Shown here: positions 42,062 through 50,725 of the stretch, one piece after another | How positions within the stretch are numbered: the first letter of the stretch is position 1 | Layout: each line of letters opens with the position of its first letter | Source of the DNA: Agromyces archimandritae | Lineage (GTDB): Bacteria > Actinomycetota > Actinomycetes > Actinomycetales > Microbacteriaceae | Direction of reading: 5' to 3' | Assembly (NCBI RefSeq): GCF_018024495.1 | Contig: NZ_CP071696.1 | Location: forward strand, 1,984,001-2,048,000 | DNA length: 64,000 nucleotides | Notes under the pieces: model-generated | Seen by the model: only the letters and a program-made list of their open reading frames with translations | The model's database searches: none | What the model was told of the DNA's origin: nothing | Position numbers and translations under genes: made by a program

Positions 42062-42116
42062 GAGGTCGCGCAAAGCGTCGCTTCGACCGTCTGCGAAGCG
42101 CAGTTCGCGTCACCTC
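42062..42116. repeat. family B palindromic element, copy B4
   Basis: 55 bp starting GAGGTCGCGCAAAGCG and ending TTCGCGTCACCTC, just after the permease stop. The left arm has diverged (GGTCGCGCAA for GGTGACGCGAA). Confidence 0.7.
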
Positions 42117-42201
42117 GCGGCTGCGGTGGGAATCCGGCTACGACCCCCTGGTGTCGCAGCCCGGATCTTGGCTACGCTGGCATCGAACCGAAGGAGCCGG
42201 T

Positions 42202-42423
42202 ATGGAACCCGTCGTCATCGTCGTCGCAGTGTCGGCGGTCGCGCTGTGGCTGGGGGCGCTGGCATTCGCGCTCACGCAGATCGCGAAGCACGAGGATCTC
42301 AACTCGATCGAGAAAACCGTGTGGGTCGTCGCGGTGCTGATGTTCCCGCTCGGCGGTTCGGTCGTCTGGTACGCCGCCGGCCCGCACCCGTTCGGCCTCC
42401 GCATCCAGGCCGGGCTCCGCTGA
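42202..42423 (+). CDS. small membrane protein, PLDc_N (phospholipase D N-terminal-like) family
   Basis: 73 aa. Two membrane segments: 'VVIVVAVSAVALWLGALAFAL' and 'TVWVVAVLMFPLGGSVVWYAAG', ending 'PHPFG'. The 'WxxxxLxxPxxGxxxWY' pattern is that of PLDc_N proteins, whose role is unknown. AAGGAG lies 5 nt before the ATG; a -10-like TACGCT is at 42172-42177. Confidence 0.8.
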   Translation: MEPVVIVVAVSAVALWLGALAFALTQIAKHEDLNSIEKTVWVVAVLMFPLGGSVVWYAAGPHPFGLRIQAGLR

Positions 42424-42448
42424 GACGGCCTAATGCGGCTGCGGCGCT

Positions 42449-44002
42449 CTACCCCTCCCGCCGGGGCAGCTTCGGGAGGCGGATGGGGGAGGTGAGCGCC
42501 GCCTCATCCGAGAAGTCCTCGGGGAGGACGTCGGCGGCTTCGGCGCGTTCGGTGACCTCGGCGAGCGGCCGACGGGTGATGGGGCCGGTGTCGGCTGTGC
42601 GGCGCGGTGCGGCGGGCTCGGCGCCCGCCGAGCCGGCCCCGGCATCCGCCGCACCGGCCTCACGCACGCGGGCCGCCTCGCCGGCGGGCGCGGCCCGCAC
42701 GATGATCGGCGCCGGCGCCGTCACGGGCACCGCGATCGCGGCGGTGGGCGGTTCGAGGTAGCTGACCGACGGCATCCACTTGCGGGAGGGATGCCGCACC
42801 ACGCGCATACCGCGCGAGAACACGAGCCAGCCGAGCCCGATGATGCAGGCGAGCACGCCGGCGACGGCGGCGATCCCGAGCCCCCATCGCGGGCCCCAGC
42901 CGTCGGCGACGGCGCCGACGATGGGCGCGCCGAGCGGCGTGCCGCCGGAGAGGATCGCCATATACAGCGCCATGACGCGCCCGCGCAGCAGGGGGTCGGT
43001 GGTGGTCTGCACGTACCCGTTCGCCGTGGTCAGCAGGGTGACCGAGCCGAAGCCGATGAGGATGGTGGATGCCGCGAACGTCCAGTACGTGGGCATCACC
43101 GACGACAGCAGTGCGGCGAGCCCGAAGAAGCCGGAGGCGAGGATGATGACGCGCATGCGGGCGCGTTCGCGGCGGGCGGCCATGAGGGCGCCGGCGAGCG
43201 AGCCGATCGCGAGGATCGAGTTCAGGATGCCGTATTCGCCGGCCCCGCGGCCGAACTCGACGGCCATCGTGGACGAGAAGATCGGGAAGTTCATGCCGAA
43301 CGCGCCGATGAGGAAGACGATGACGAAGACGACGAGCAGGTCGGGTCTCGTCCACACGTAGCGGAAGCCGGCGACGAGCTGGCCGGGCTGGCGAGGCGCG
43401 CGGGCGGTGCGTTTCACGCCCTTGCGGAGGGCCATGAGCGCGGCGATGACGGCGATGAAGGTGACGGCGTTGATGACGAACACCCAGCCGGAGCCGACGA
43501 GGACGATGAGGAAGCCGCCGACGGCGGGGCCGATCATGCGGGCGGTGTTGAACGAGGCCGAGTTCAGGGCGACGGCGTTGGACATGTCGGAGCCCGAGAC
43601 GAGGTCGGCGACGAAGGTCTGCCGGGCGGGGTTGTCGACGGCGTTCACGATGCCGAGGAGCAGTGCGAAGACGTAGAGGTGCCAGAGCTGGGCGTGGCCG
43701 AGGATGAGGAGGGCGCCGAGGGCGAGGGCGAGGATGCCGAGGGCGCTCTGCGTCGCGATGAGGATCTTGCGGCGGTCGAAGCGGTCGGCGATGAGGCCGG
43801 TGATGGGCACGAGGATGAACTGCGGGGCGAACTGGAGGGCCATGGTGATGCCGACCGCGAGCGCATCGTTGTCGCTGAGTTCGGTGAGCACGACCCAGTT
43901 CTGGGCGGTGGCCTGCATCCACGCCCCGACGTTGGAGACGAGGGCGCCGACGAACCAGATGCGGTAGTTGCGGTGGGCGAGGGAGCGGAACATGGCACTC
44001 AC
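42449..44002 (-). CDS. MFS exporter (EntS/MFS_3 type) with a long cytoplasmic tail
   Basis: 517 aa. Twelve membrane segments in the first ~415 residues; family features 'MFRSLAHRNYRIWFVGALVSNVGAWMQATAQNW' and 'GLIADRFDRRKILIATQ', and 'FVADLVSGSDMSNAVALNSASFNTARMIGPAVGG'. A ~100-residue Ala/Pro-rich C-terminal tail follows. Such carriers expel drugs or siderophores. GTG 44002 overlaps the MarR stop (GTGA); an ATG three codons later is a plausible alternative. Coupled to and probably repressed by the MarR protein. Confidence 0.88.
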   Translation of the reverse strand: MSAMFRSLAHRNYRIWFVGALVSNVGAWMQATAQNWVVLTELSDNDALAVGITMALQFAPQFILVPITGLIADRFDRRKILIATQSALGILALALGALLILGHAQLWHLYVFALLLGIVNAVDNPARQTFVADLVSGSDMSNAVALNSASFNTARMIGPAVGGFLIVLVGSGWVFVINAVTFIAVIAALMALRKGVKRTARAPRQPGQLVAGFRYVWTRPDLLVVFVIVFLIGAFGMNFPIFSSTMAVEFGRGAGEYGILNSILAIGSLAGALMAARRERARMRVIILASGFFGLAALLSSVMPTYWTFAASTILIGFGSVTLLTTANGYVQTTTDPLLRGRVMALYMAILSGGTPLGAPIVGAVADGWGPRWGLGIAAVAGVLACIIGLGWLVFSRGMRVVRHPSRKWMPSVSYLEPPTAAIAVPVTAPAPIIVRAAPAGEAARVREAGAADAGAGSAGAEPAAPRRTADTGPITRRPLAEVTERAEAADVLPEDFSDEAALTSPIRLPKLPRREG

Positions 44003-44424
44003 TGGGTGGCGATTCCTCCGATCAGTTCGACGGCGCGGGCGATGGTCTCCCGCTCTTCTTTGGACAGCTCCCGCAGGCGCTCGGTGAGCCAGGCGTCGCG
44101 TTTGCGCAGGGTGGCCTTGACGAGAGCGCGCCCGTCGTCGCTCAGCGAGATGTTGGTTTTGCGGCGGTCGGCGGCGTCGGGTTCGCGCACGAGGTAGCCG
44201 GCCTCTTCGAGGCAGTTGACCGTGCGGTTCATCGACGGGGCCGACACCTTCTCGCTCTCGGCGAGCTGGGTGAGCGTCTGCGTGCCGTGTCGGTTCAGGC
44301 CGCCCAGCACCGCGAACTGCGCGTCGGAGAGGGCCTGATCGGCTTTCTGGGCGCGGATGCGCCGGGAGAGCCGGAACACGGCCATGCGCAGTTCGGTGCT
44401 CTGCTCTGCGATCGTCTTGGCCAT
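43999..44424 (-). CDS. MarR-family repressor
   Basis: 141 aa, winged helix 'LSDAQFAVLGGLNRHGTQTLTQLAESEKVSAPSMNRTVNCLEEAGYLVREPDAADRRKTNISLSDDG' with the classic D-x-R-wing motif (described here as one domain, residues ~33-100). ATG 44424 has AAGGA 6 nt upstream. It is the first gene of a two-gene operon with the MFS exporter. Two TTAGTCT-type repeats cover its promoter, so autoregulation is likely, released by a compound the pump exports. Confidence 0.9.
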   Translation of the reverse strand: MAKTIAEQSTELRMAVFRLSRRIRAQKADQALSDAQFAVLGGLNRHGTQTLTQLAESEKVSAPSMNRTVNCLEEAGYLVREPDAADRRKTNISLSDDGRALVKATLRKRDAWLTERLRELSKEERETIARAVELIGGIATQ

Positions 44425-44431
44425 GAATTCC

Positions 44432-44457
44432 TTAGTCTAGCTTATTAGTCTTGCTAA
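44432..44457. promoter_or_regulatory. predicted MarR binding sites
   Basis: Two abutting 13-bp repeats, TTAGTCTAGCTTA and TTAGTCTTGCTAA, each an imperfect palindrome, 8 bp before the MarR start. The only A/T-rich patch in this divergent region. Confidence 0.7.
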
Positions 44458-44468
44458 CAGAAATTCCC

Positions 44469-44520
44469 GAGTGGATGCCGTGGGGCGCCCGCCCCCGGCC
44501 GCGCGCCGGGGCATCCACTC
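44469..44520. repeat. GAGTGGATGCC/GGCATCCACTC hairpin between marR and quiC
   Basis: 11-bp perfect arms (44469-44479, 44510-44520) with a GC-rich 30-nt loop, separating the two divergent promoters. Confidence 0.75.
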
Positions 44521-44522
44521 GA

Positions 44523-44563
44523 TGTACCGACCGGTACACGCGCAATGTACTTCCTGGTACATT
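44523..44563. promoter_or_regulatory. two TetR-type operators before quiC
   Basis: TGTACCGACCGGTACA (44523-44538, 6-bp arms) and AATGTACTTCCTGGTACATT (44544-44563, 7-bp arms). The second ends 7 bp before the quiC ATG. A related site is at 46847-46866. The TetR gene at the end of the cluster is the likely binder. Confidence 0.75.
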
Positions 44564-44570
44564 GACGCGC

Positions 44571-46349
44571 ATGCTGACCTCCATAGCCACCGTCTGCCTC
44601 TCCGGCGGCCTGGTCGAGAAACTCCACGCCTGCGCCGCCGCAGGCTTCGACGGAGTCGAGATCATGGACGCCGACCTCATCGCCGCCTACGAATCGCCCG
44701 AGGAGATCCGCGCCCTCTGCGACCGCCTCGGCCTCACGATCGACATGTTCCAGCCGATGCGCGACATCGAAGGCGTCAGCGACGACGTCTTCGCCGAGAA
44801 CCTGCGCCGCGCCGAGGCCAAGTTCGACATCATGCAGCGCCTCGGCACCGACCTCGTGCTCGTCTGCAGCAACGTCGCCACGGCATCCGTCGACGACGAC
44901 GCCGTCGCCGCCGCCCAACTCGGCCTCCTCGCCGACGCGGCAGCTGCCCGCGGCATCCGCATCGCCTACGAAGCCCTCGCCTGGGGCCGCTACGTCGACG
45001 ACTACCGGCACGCCTGGCGCCTCGTCGAACTCGCCGACCGGCCGAACCTCGGCGTCTGCCTCGACAGCTTCCACATCCTCTCCCGCGGGCACGACCCCGC
45101 CGCCATCGAGGAGATCCCGGCCGAGAAGATCTTCTTCCTGCAACTGGCCGACGCTCCCCGCCTCGACATGGACGTGCTCTCGTGGAGCCGCCACCACCGC
45201 CTCTTCCCGGGCGAAGGCGACTTCGACCTCACCGGCTTCCTCGCCCACGTGCAGCGTGCCGGCTACACCGGGCCGCTCTCGCTCGAGGTCTTCAACGACA
45301 CCTTCCGGCAGACCGACGTCACCCGCACCGCCGCCCACGCCCGCCGCTCGCTCAGCTGGCTCGCCGACCGCACCGCCCGCGAACGCGGCACCTGGGCCGA
45401 CCGGCTGCCCGAACCCCAGCGGGCGCAGGGCATCGACTTCGTCGAGATCGGGGGAGGCGACCTCGACGCCGTGGATCGCCTGCTCGACCGGCTCGGCTTC
45501 GCCTTCCGCGGCAGGCACCGCACGAAGCCCGTCCGGCTCTGGACCGCCGGCGACGCCCGCATCATCCTGAACGAGCAGCTGCGCGCCGAACGCCCCCGCC
45601 TCTCGGCATTCGGGCTCGTCGTCGCCGACGCCGCCTCGGCCGCCGCCCGCGCCGACGCCCTCGGCGCACCGGCCGTCTACCGCCGCAGCTACGCCGGCGA
45701 GCAGGAGCTGCCGGCCGTCGCCTCGCCCGACGGCACCGAGGTGTACTGGAACGACGCCCCCGACGGCTGGCTGGCCGAGTTCGAAGGCGGCCGCGGGGTC
45801 GAATCGTTCGGCGGCCGCGTCGATCACATCAACGTCGCCTACCCCTGGCAGGACTTCGACGAAGCCGTGCTGTTCATGACGAGCGCCGTCGGCCTCGACG
45901 CCGAACCCCCCGCCGACGTGCCCGGCCCGCAAGGCCTCGTCCGCAGCCAGGTCATGCGATCCCGCGACGGCATCGTGCGCCTGCCGATGAACCTCGCCCC
46001 GCCGACCGCGCCCATGCCGAGCCGGCACATCGCGATCCGCACTGGCGACGTCATCGGCGTCGCCCGCGCCGCCCGCGCGCGCGGCCTCGACTTCCTGCCC
46101 GTGCCCGACAACTACTACGACGACCTCGCCGCCCGCTTCGCCCTCGACCCGGAGCTGCTGGCCACGCTCCGCGAGCTCGACCTGCTCTACGACCGCGACG
46201 ACGCCGGCGAATTCATCCACTTCTACACGCCGACGATCGGCGACGTCTTCCTCGAGATCGTCGAACGGCGCGGCGGCTACGACGGGTACGGGGCGCTGAA
46301 CGCGCCGGTGCGGCTCGCCGCGCAGCGCCGGGCGGGGGTCGGCGCATGA
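44571..46349 (+). CDS. quiC: 3-dehydroshikimate dehydratase fused to an HPPD-like domain
   Basis: 592 aa, QuiC-type. Residues 1 to ~280 are a xylose-isomerase-like barrel that dehydrates 3-dehydroshikimate to protocatechuate. Metal-site segments: '[13 protein letters not shown]', '[14 protein letters not shown]', '[30 protein letters not shown]', '[10 protein letters not shown]'. Residues ~300-592 form a vicinal-oxygen-chelate domain like 4-hydroxyphenylpyruvate dioxygenase, retaining likely metal ligands in 'RVDHINVAY', 'SRHIAIRT' and '[13 protein letters not shown]'; its role in such fusions is unclear. No RBS; the ATG follows operator sequence closely. First gene of the quinate/shikimate cluster. 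Confidence 0.9.
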   Translation: MLTSIATVCLSGGLVEKLHACAAAGFDGVEIMDADLIAAYESPEEIRALCDRLGLTIDMFQPMRDIEGVSDDVFAENLRRAEAKFDIMQRLGTDLVLVCSNVATASVDDDAVAAAQLGLLADAAAARGIRIAYEALAWGRYVDDYRHAWRLVELADRPNLGVCLDSFHILSRGHDPAAIEEIPAEKIFFLQLADAPRLDMDVLSWSRHHRLFPGEGDFDLTGFLAHVQRAGYTGPLSLEVFNDTFRQTDVTRTAAHARRSLSWLADRTARERGTWADRLPEPQRAQGIDFVEIGGGDLDAVDRLLDRLGFAFRGRHRTKPVRLWTAGDARIILNEQLRAERPRLSAFGLVVADAASAAARADALGAPAVYRRSYAGEQELPAVASPDGTEVYWNDAPDGWLAEFEGGRGVESFGGRVDHINVAYPWQDFDEAVLFMTSAVGLDAEPPADVPGPQGLVRSQVMRSRDGIVRLPMNLAPPTAPMPSRHIAIRTGDVIGVARAARARGLDFLPVPDNYYDDLAARFALDPELLATLRELDLLYDRDDAGEFIHFYTPTIGDVFLEIVERRGGYDGYGALNAPVRLAAQRRAGVGA

Positions 46350-46425
46350 GCGGCGGCGGAACGGGCGCGCCCGGCGGGGCGGGGGTGCGGATGCCGCGGC
46401 CCCCGGCATCCACCGGCGCATCCTC

Positions 46426-46848
46426 GTGCTGAACGGCCCCAACCTGAACCTGCTCGGCACGCGCGAACCGGCCCTCTACGGCCGCGAGACCCTCGCCGAT
46501 GCGGTCGCGCTCGCCGAGGCGGCCGCGGCGGGGGAGGGGTTCGCGATCCGTGCCGTGCAGCACAATTCGGAAGGGGCGCTGGTGGATGCCGTGCACGCCG
46601 CCCGCGAGGACTGCGATGCGATCGTCGTGAACGCCGGCGGGTACACGCATACCTCGGTGGCGCTCCGAGATGCGCTGACGGGGGTGGCGCTGCCGTTCGC
46701 CGAGGTGCACGTCACGAACGTGCATGCGCGCGAGCCGTTCCGGCACCACTCCTATCTGTCCGACGTCGCCGCGTGCGTCATCGTGGGTGCCGGCATCCAG
46801 GGCTACGCCTTCGCCGTGCAGCGGCTCGCGGCGGTGTTGCGCGCCTAA
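46426..46848 (+). CDS. aroQ: type II 3-dehydroquinate dehydratase
   Basis: 140 aa from GTG 46426. Converts 3-dehydroquinate to 3-dehydroshikimate. Motifs: '[17 protein letters not shown]' (Arg13, catalytic Tyr18), '[12 protein letters not shown]', '[18 protein letters not shown]', '[20 protein letters not shown]' and '[14 protein letters not shown]'. The family usually has several residues before 'LNGPN'; here the frame upstream has 'RRILV' but no ATG. An ATG at 46346 overlapping the quiC stop is in another frame, so the original start may have been lost to an indel in the GGATGCC hairpin (46389-46412) and GTG 46426 used instead. Second gene of the cluster. Confidence 0.85.
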   Translation: MLNGPNLNLLGTREPALYGRETLADAVALAEAAAAGEGFAIRAVQHNSEGALVDAVHAAREDCDAIVVNAGGYTHTSVALRDALTGVALPFAEVHVTNVHAREPFRHHSYLSDVAACVIVGAGIQGYAFAVQRLAAVLRA

Positions 46849-46866
46849 TGTAATACCCGGTACGTT
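46847..46866. promoter_or_regulatory. TetR-type operator before the TRAP genes
   Basis: AATGTAATACCCGGTACGTT, 14 or more positions matching the 44544-44563 site in register. It abuts the aroQ stop, 87 bp before the TRAP small subunit, implying a second regulated promoter. Confidence 0.65.
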
Positions 46867-46952
46867 ACTTATCGCCCCCACCGAGCCGTCGCTCGGAGCG
46901 CACGCCCGAAGCGCTCCGGCCGGCGGGCTCGACCCGACAAAGGAGTCCCGTC

Positions 46953-47495
46953 GTGACCGACGCCCCACCCCCGCGAGCGCGCATCCTGCGCCGCATCGCC
47001 GGCGCCATCGGCGTCGTCGAGATCACCATCGGCGTGATCGCGCTGCTGACGATCCTCGTGCTCGTCTTCATCCAGGCCCTGCAACGCTACCTGCCCGGCG
47101 ACGGCATCGCCTGGTCGGGCGAGATCGCGAAGTTCTCGCTCATCTGGCTGACGTTCTCGGCCGCCGGCCTGCTCATCACCACCCGCGGCCACATCGCCCT
47201 CGAGATCATGGACTCGCTGCCGAACCCCATGGCCGTGCGCATCGTGCAGACCTTCGCCCTCGTCTGCGTCGCCGTCATCGGCTTCGGCCTCACCATGGAG
47301 GCCATCGCCCTCATCGAGACGCAGGGCATCGTGAAGTCGCCCGTGCTGCGCATCCCCATGTCCTGGATCTACATCCCCGTCCTCATCGGCATGGTGAGCA
47401 CCACCATCCGCTCCGCCATCGCCGCCGTCGACATCGCGTGGCACGGCCCCGTGCTCGCCGACGTCGAAGACACCATCGAAGGAGCCTCCGCGTGA
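46953..47495 (+). CDS. TRAP transporter small membrane subunit (DctQ-like)
   Basis: 180 aa, four membrane segments with the DctQ pattern: 'ITIGVIALLTILVLVFIQALQRYL', then 'GIAWSGEIAKFSLIWLTFSAAGLLI', 'GHIALEIMDSLP' and 'PMSWIYIPVLIGMVST'. GTG 46953 has AAAGGAG 7 nt upstream. It overlaps the large subunit gene by GTGA. Together with the large subunit and the binding protein it imports a carboxylate, by context quinate or shikimate. Confidence 0.92.
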   Translation: MTDAPPPRARILRRIAGAIGVVEITIGVIALLTILVLVFIQALQRYLPGDGIAWSGEIAKFSLIWLTFSAAGLLITTRGHIALEIMDSLPNPMAVRIVQTFALVCVAVIGFGLTMEAIALIETQGIVKSPVLRIPMSWIYIPVLIGMVSTTIRSAIAAVDIAWHGPVLADVEDTIEGASA

Positions 47496-48766
47496 GCCTC
47501 GCCCTCCTCGGCATCGCCATCGCGGTGCTGCTCGTCCTCCGCGTGCCCGTCGCCTTCGCCTTCCTCGGGCCCTCCCTGGCCTACATGATCATCGAAGGCC
47601 AGTCGGCCGGCATGGCCCTGCGCTACGTCGGCAACGCCGCCGCCAGCTTCCCGCTGCTGGCCGTGCCGCTCTTCATCCTCCTCGGCGCCCTCGCCAACCA
47701 CGCCGGCATCGCCGACCGCCTGTTCCGCTTCGCGATGGCCGTGCTCGCCAAGGTGCGCGGCAACCTCGGCTACGTCGCCGTCGGCACGAGCGTCGGCTTC
47801 TCGTGGATGAGCGGATCCGCCGTCGCCGACGCCGCAGCCCTCGGCAAGGTGCAGATCCCCGCGATGCTGAAGGCCGGCTACGGGCGCCGCTTCGCGACCG
47901 GCGTCTCGGCCTCCTCCTCCCTCATCGCCCCTGTGATGCCGCCGAGCATCCCCGCCGTCATCTTCTCGGGACTCGCGGCCGTGTCGACCGGGGCGCTGTT
48001 CGCGGCATCCGTCGTGCCCGCCATCCTCATGGCCGCAGGCCTCTGCATCGTCGTCTGGGTGCTCGTCCGGCGAAACCCCGCCATCCAGGCCGGCCGCTTC
48101 GACAAAGCCGAAGTGCTCGCCTCGCTGAAGGGCGTCGTGCTGCCGCTGTTCGCCCCGTTCATCATCCTCGGCGGCATCCTCGGCGGCTTCTTCACCCCCA
48201 CCGAGGCGGCCGCGGTCGGCGTCGTCTACATCCTCCTCGTCGGCATCGTGCAGCGCTCGTTGTCGTTCAAGGGCTTCATCCGCAGCCTCGTCGAGACCGT
48301 GACGACGACCGCCGGCATCATGCTCATCGTCGCCAGCGCCTCGCTCCTCGGCTACATCCTCGCCAAGGAACGCCTGCCGCAGATGCTCACCGAGTTCATG
48401 TTCGGCATCACCTCGAACCCGACCGTGTTCCTCGCCCTCTGCGTCGTGCTCTGCCTCATCCTCGGCACCGTCATCGACGCGACCGCGATCCTCACCCTCA
48501 TCGTGCCGATCCTCATGCCGATCGCGCTGCGCTACGAGGTCGACCCGATCGTGCTCGGCGTCATCATCATCATCTCGCTCATGATCGGCCTGCTCACCCC
48601 GCCCGTCGGCACCGTGCTGTTCGTCACAGCCGCGATCTCGAAAACCAGGATCGGCGAGGTGTTCCGCGGCTGCCTGCCGTTCATCATCCCCTCGCTCGTC
48701 ATCGTGATCCTCGCCGTGCTGTTCCCCGACGCCGTGCTGTGGCTGCCGGAGGTGCTCGGCCTGTGA
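47492..48766 (+). CDS. TRAP transporter large membrane subunit (DctM-like)
   Basis: 424 aa, about 12 membrane segments. DctM landmarks: 'RVPVAFAFLGPSLAYM', 'FPLLAVPLFILLGALANHAGIADRLF', 'SGSAVADAAALGKVQIPAMLKAGY', 'LIAPVMPPSIPAVIF', 'GGFFTPTEAAAVGVVY' and 'GLLTPPVGTVLFV'. GTG 47492 overlaps the small-subunit stop; GAAGGAG precedes. Drives sodium- or proton-coupled uptake of the acid captured by the binding protein at 49701. Confidence 0.93.
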   Translation: MSLALLGIAIAVLLVLRVPVAFAFLGPSLAYMIIEGQSAGMALRYVGNAAASFPLLAVPLFILLGALANHAGIADRLFRFAMAVLAKVRGNLGYVAVGTSVGFSWMSGSAVADAAALGKVQIPAMLKAGYGRRFATGVSASSSLIAPVMPPSIPAVIFSGLAAVSTGALFAASVVPAILMAAGLCIVVWVLVRRNPAIQAGRFDKAEVLASLKGVVLPLFAPFIILGGILGGFFTPTEAAAVGVVYILLVGIVQRSLSFKGFIRSLVETVTTTAGIMLIVASASLLGYILAKERLPQMLTEFMFGITSNPTVFLALCVVLCLILGTVIDATAILTLIVPILMPIALRYEVDPIVLGVIIIISLMIGLLTPPVGTVLFVTAAISKTRIGEVFRGCLPFIIPSLVIVILAVLFPDAVLWLPEVLGL

Positions 48767-49704
48767 GTCTTCGCTCCACCGGCGCCTCGCCCGAGCGTCG
48801 CGCCGTGCTCATCGGCCTGATCGGCGAGGGCGTCACCCCCTCGCTGACCCCGCCCATGCACGAGCGCGAGGGCGCCCGGCACGGCATGCCCTACGTGTAC
48901 CGCACGATCGACCTCGACCCCGCAGAAGCGACGCCCGACGCCGTCGAGGGCCTCCTGGCATCCGCCCAGCGCCTCGGCTTCGACGGGCTGAACATCACCC
49001 ACCCGATCAAGCAGACGATCCTGCCGCTGCTCGACGAGCTCAGCCCCGCCGCCCGCCGCGTCGGCGCCGTGAACACCGTCGTCTTCGACGGCGGCCGCCG
49101 CATCGGCCACAACACCGACGTCACCGGGTTCGGGCAGGCCTTCGACGAGGCCATCGGCGCCGGCCCGCACGGCACGGTCGTGCTCGTCGGCGCGGGCGGC
49201 GCCGGGGCTGCGGTCGCCACGGCGCTCGCCGAACGCGACATCGCCGAGCTCGTCATCGTCGATCTCGACGCCCGGAGGGCCGGCGAGCTGGCATCCGCAG
49301 TGGATGCCGCCTCGCGCCCCAGCGTCCGCGCCGCCGCCCCCGACGCGCTCGCGGCCGAACTCGCCGCGGCCGACGGCGTCGTCAACGCGACGCCCTTCGG
49401 CATGGCCGCCCACCCCGGCACGGCCTTCGATCCGGCCCTGCTGGAGCCGCGCCTCTGGGTCGCCGACATCGTCTACCGGCCCGTCGAGACGGCGCTGCTG
49501 GCCGAGGCGGCCGCACGCGGCTGCCGGGTGATGCCGGGCCTCGGCATGGCGATGGGGCAGGCCGCCGACGCTTTCGAGATCTTCACGGGCGAAACAGCCG
49601 ATCGGCGGGCGATGCTCGCCGATCTCCGAGACCTGGTCGCCGCAGAGGCGGCCGCCGCATCGGCGGACTCCCGCCGGTTGCACCGAAGAGAGGAAGAGCA
49701 ATGA
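48763..49704 (+). CDS. aroE: shikimate/quinate dehydrogenase
   Basis: 313 aa. N-terminal substrate domain 'GLIGEGVTPSLTPPMHEREGARHG'; catalytic Lys83 in 'GLNITHPIKQT'; Asp119 in 'GHNTDVTGFGQAF'; NAD(P) motif 'VVLVGAGGAGAAVATAL' followed by 'IVDLDARRAGELA'. The Asp-containing 'DLD' at the end of the second strand favours NAD over NADP, as in catabolic quinate/shikimate dehydrogenases (QsuD type). GTG 48763 overlaps the TRAP stop. It makes 3-dehydroquinate or 3-dehydroshikimate for the other cluster enzymes. Confidence 0.9.
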   Translation: MSLRSTGASPERRAVLIGLIGEGVTPSLTPPMHEREGARHGMPYVYRTIDLDPAEATPDAVEGLLASAQRLGFDGLNITHPIKQTILPLLDELSPAARRVGAVNTVVFDGGRRIGHNTDVTGFGQAFDEAIGAGPHGTVVLVGAGGAGAAVATALAERDIAELVIVDLDARRAGELASAVDAASRPSVRAAAPDALAAELAAADGVVNATPFGMAAHPGTAFDPALLEPRLWVADIVYRPVETALLAEAAARGCRVMPGLGMAMGQAADAFEIFTGETADRRAMLADLRDLVAAEAAAASADSRRLHRREEEQ

Positions 49705-50723
49705 ACGCACGACGCTCGAAGCGGGCGCTGTGGATCGCGACGGCCGCGATCCCCGCCATGCTCCTGACGGGCTGCTCCGGCGACGACGCCGGGGCCGAAG
49801 GCGGCGACGGCGCCGCCATCGAACTGACCCTCGCCCACAGCTACACCGAAGACCAGCCGCAGCACCGCTGCGGCGCGCAGGTCATCGCCGACGAGGTCGC
49901 CGCGGCCGATGTCGGCCTCGACGTCGAGATCTTCTCGTCGAGCCAGCTCGGCGGCGACGCCGACCGCATCGCCTCGGTCGCATCCGGCGACATCGACATC
50001 GACATCCAGGGCGCTTCGGCGCTCGGTGCGCTGTACGAGCCGATCAGCGTGCTCGACGCCGCCTACGCCTTCGACGACGCCGAGCACCTCGCCGCCTTCA
50101 TGGCGAGCGATGAGGCGAAGCCCGTGCTCGAGGCGTTCGAGGAGCAGACCGGCGTGCACGTCATCGACGCCTGGTCGGCCGGCGCACGCCAGTTCACCGC
50201 GAACAAGGCCATCCGCGAGCCGGCCGACCTCGAGGGCCTCCGCGTCCGCTTCCCGGGCTCGCCGCAGTTCCTCATCAATGCGAAGGCGCTCGGCGCCGCC
50301 GCCACCGAGGTCGCCTACGAGGAGCTGTACCTCGCCCTGCAGCAGGGCACGGCCGACGGCCAGGAGAACCCGATCACCAACATCGACTCGCAGAACCTCG
50401 CCGAGGTGCAGGACTACCTGAGCCTCACCAGCCACCAGCTGAACACCAACCTCCTCATCGTCGGGCCCGTGTGGAACGAGCTGAACGGCGAGCAGCAGGA
50501 TGCGCTGTCGGCCGCCGTCGAGACGGCCGTCGCCGAGGTCACGAGCTGCGTCGAAGAGGACGAAGCCGCCAAGCTCGACGAGTGGCGTGCCGGCGGCGAG
50601 TGGGAGATCGTCGACGACGTGGATGTCGACGCCTTCCGCGAGCAGGCCGTCGCCTACCTCGAGGAGAACCTCGACGACGACTCCCTCGAGGTCTTCCAGG
50701 CGATCCGCACCACCGCGAACTGA
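49701..50723 (+). CDS. TRAP transporter substrate-binding lipoprotein (DctP-like)
   Basis: 340 aa. Signal peptide with lipobox 'LLTGC', so membrane-anchored rather than free, as expected in a Gram-positive. DctP fold: 'IELTLAHSYTEDQPQHRCGAQVIADEV', 'LDVEIFSSSQLGGDADRIASVASG', 'ARQFTANKAIREPADLEGLRVRFPGSPQFL' with the substrate-carboxylate Arg, and 'EVAYEELYLALQQGTADGQENPITNI'. ATG overlaps aroE (ATGA), with AGAGGAAGAG upstream. Confidence 0.93.
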   Translation: MNARRSKRALWIATAAIPAMLLTGCSGDDAGAEGGDGAAIELTLAHSYTEDQPQHRCGAQVIADEVAAADVGLDVEIFSSSQLGGDADRIASVASGDIDIDIQGASALGALYEPISVLDAAYAFDDAEHLAAFMASDEAKPVLEAFEEQTGVHVIDAWSAGARQFTANKAIREPADLEGLRVRFPGSPQFLINAKALGAAATEVAYEELYLALQQGTADGQENPITNIDSQNLAEVQDYLSLTSHQLNTNLLIVGPVWNELNGEQQDALSAAVETAVAEVTSCVEEDEAAKLDEWRAGGEWEIVDDVDVDAFREQAVAYLEENLDDDSLEVFQAIRTTAN

Positions 50724-50725
50724 GG

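Noticed and set aside
46346..46432. A 28-codon gene overlapping the quiC stop
   Set aside because: Its sequence derives from the GGATGCC hairpin and has no protein features; kept only as evidence for a displaced aroQ start.
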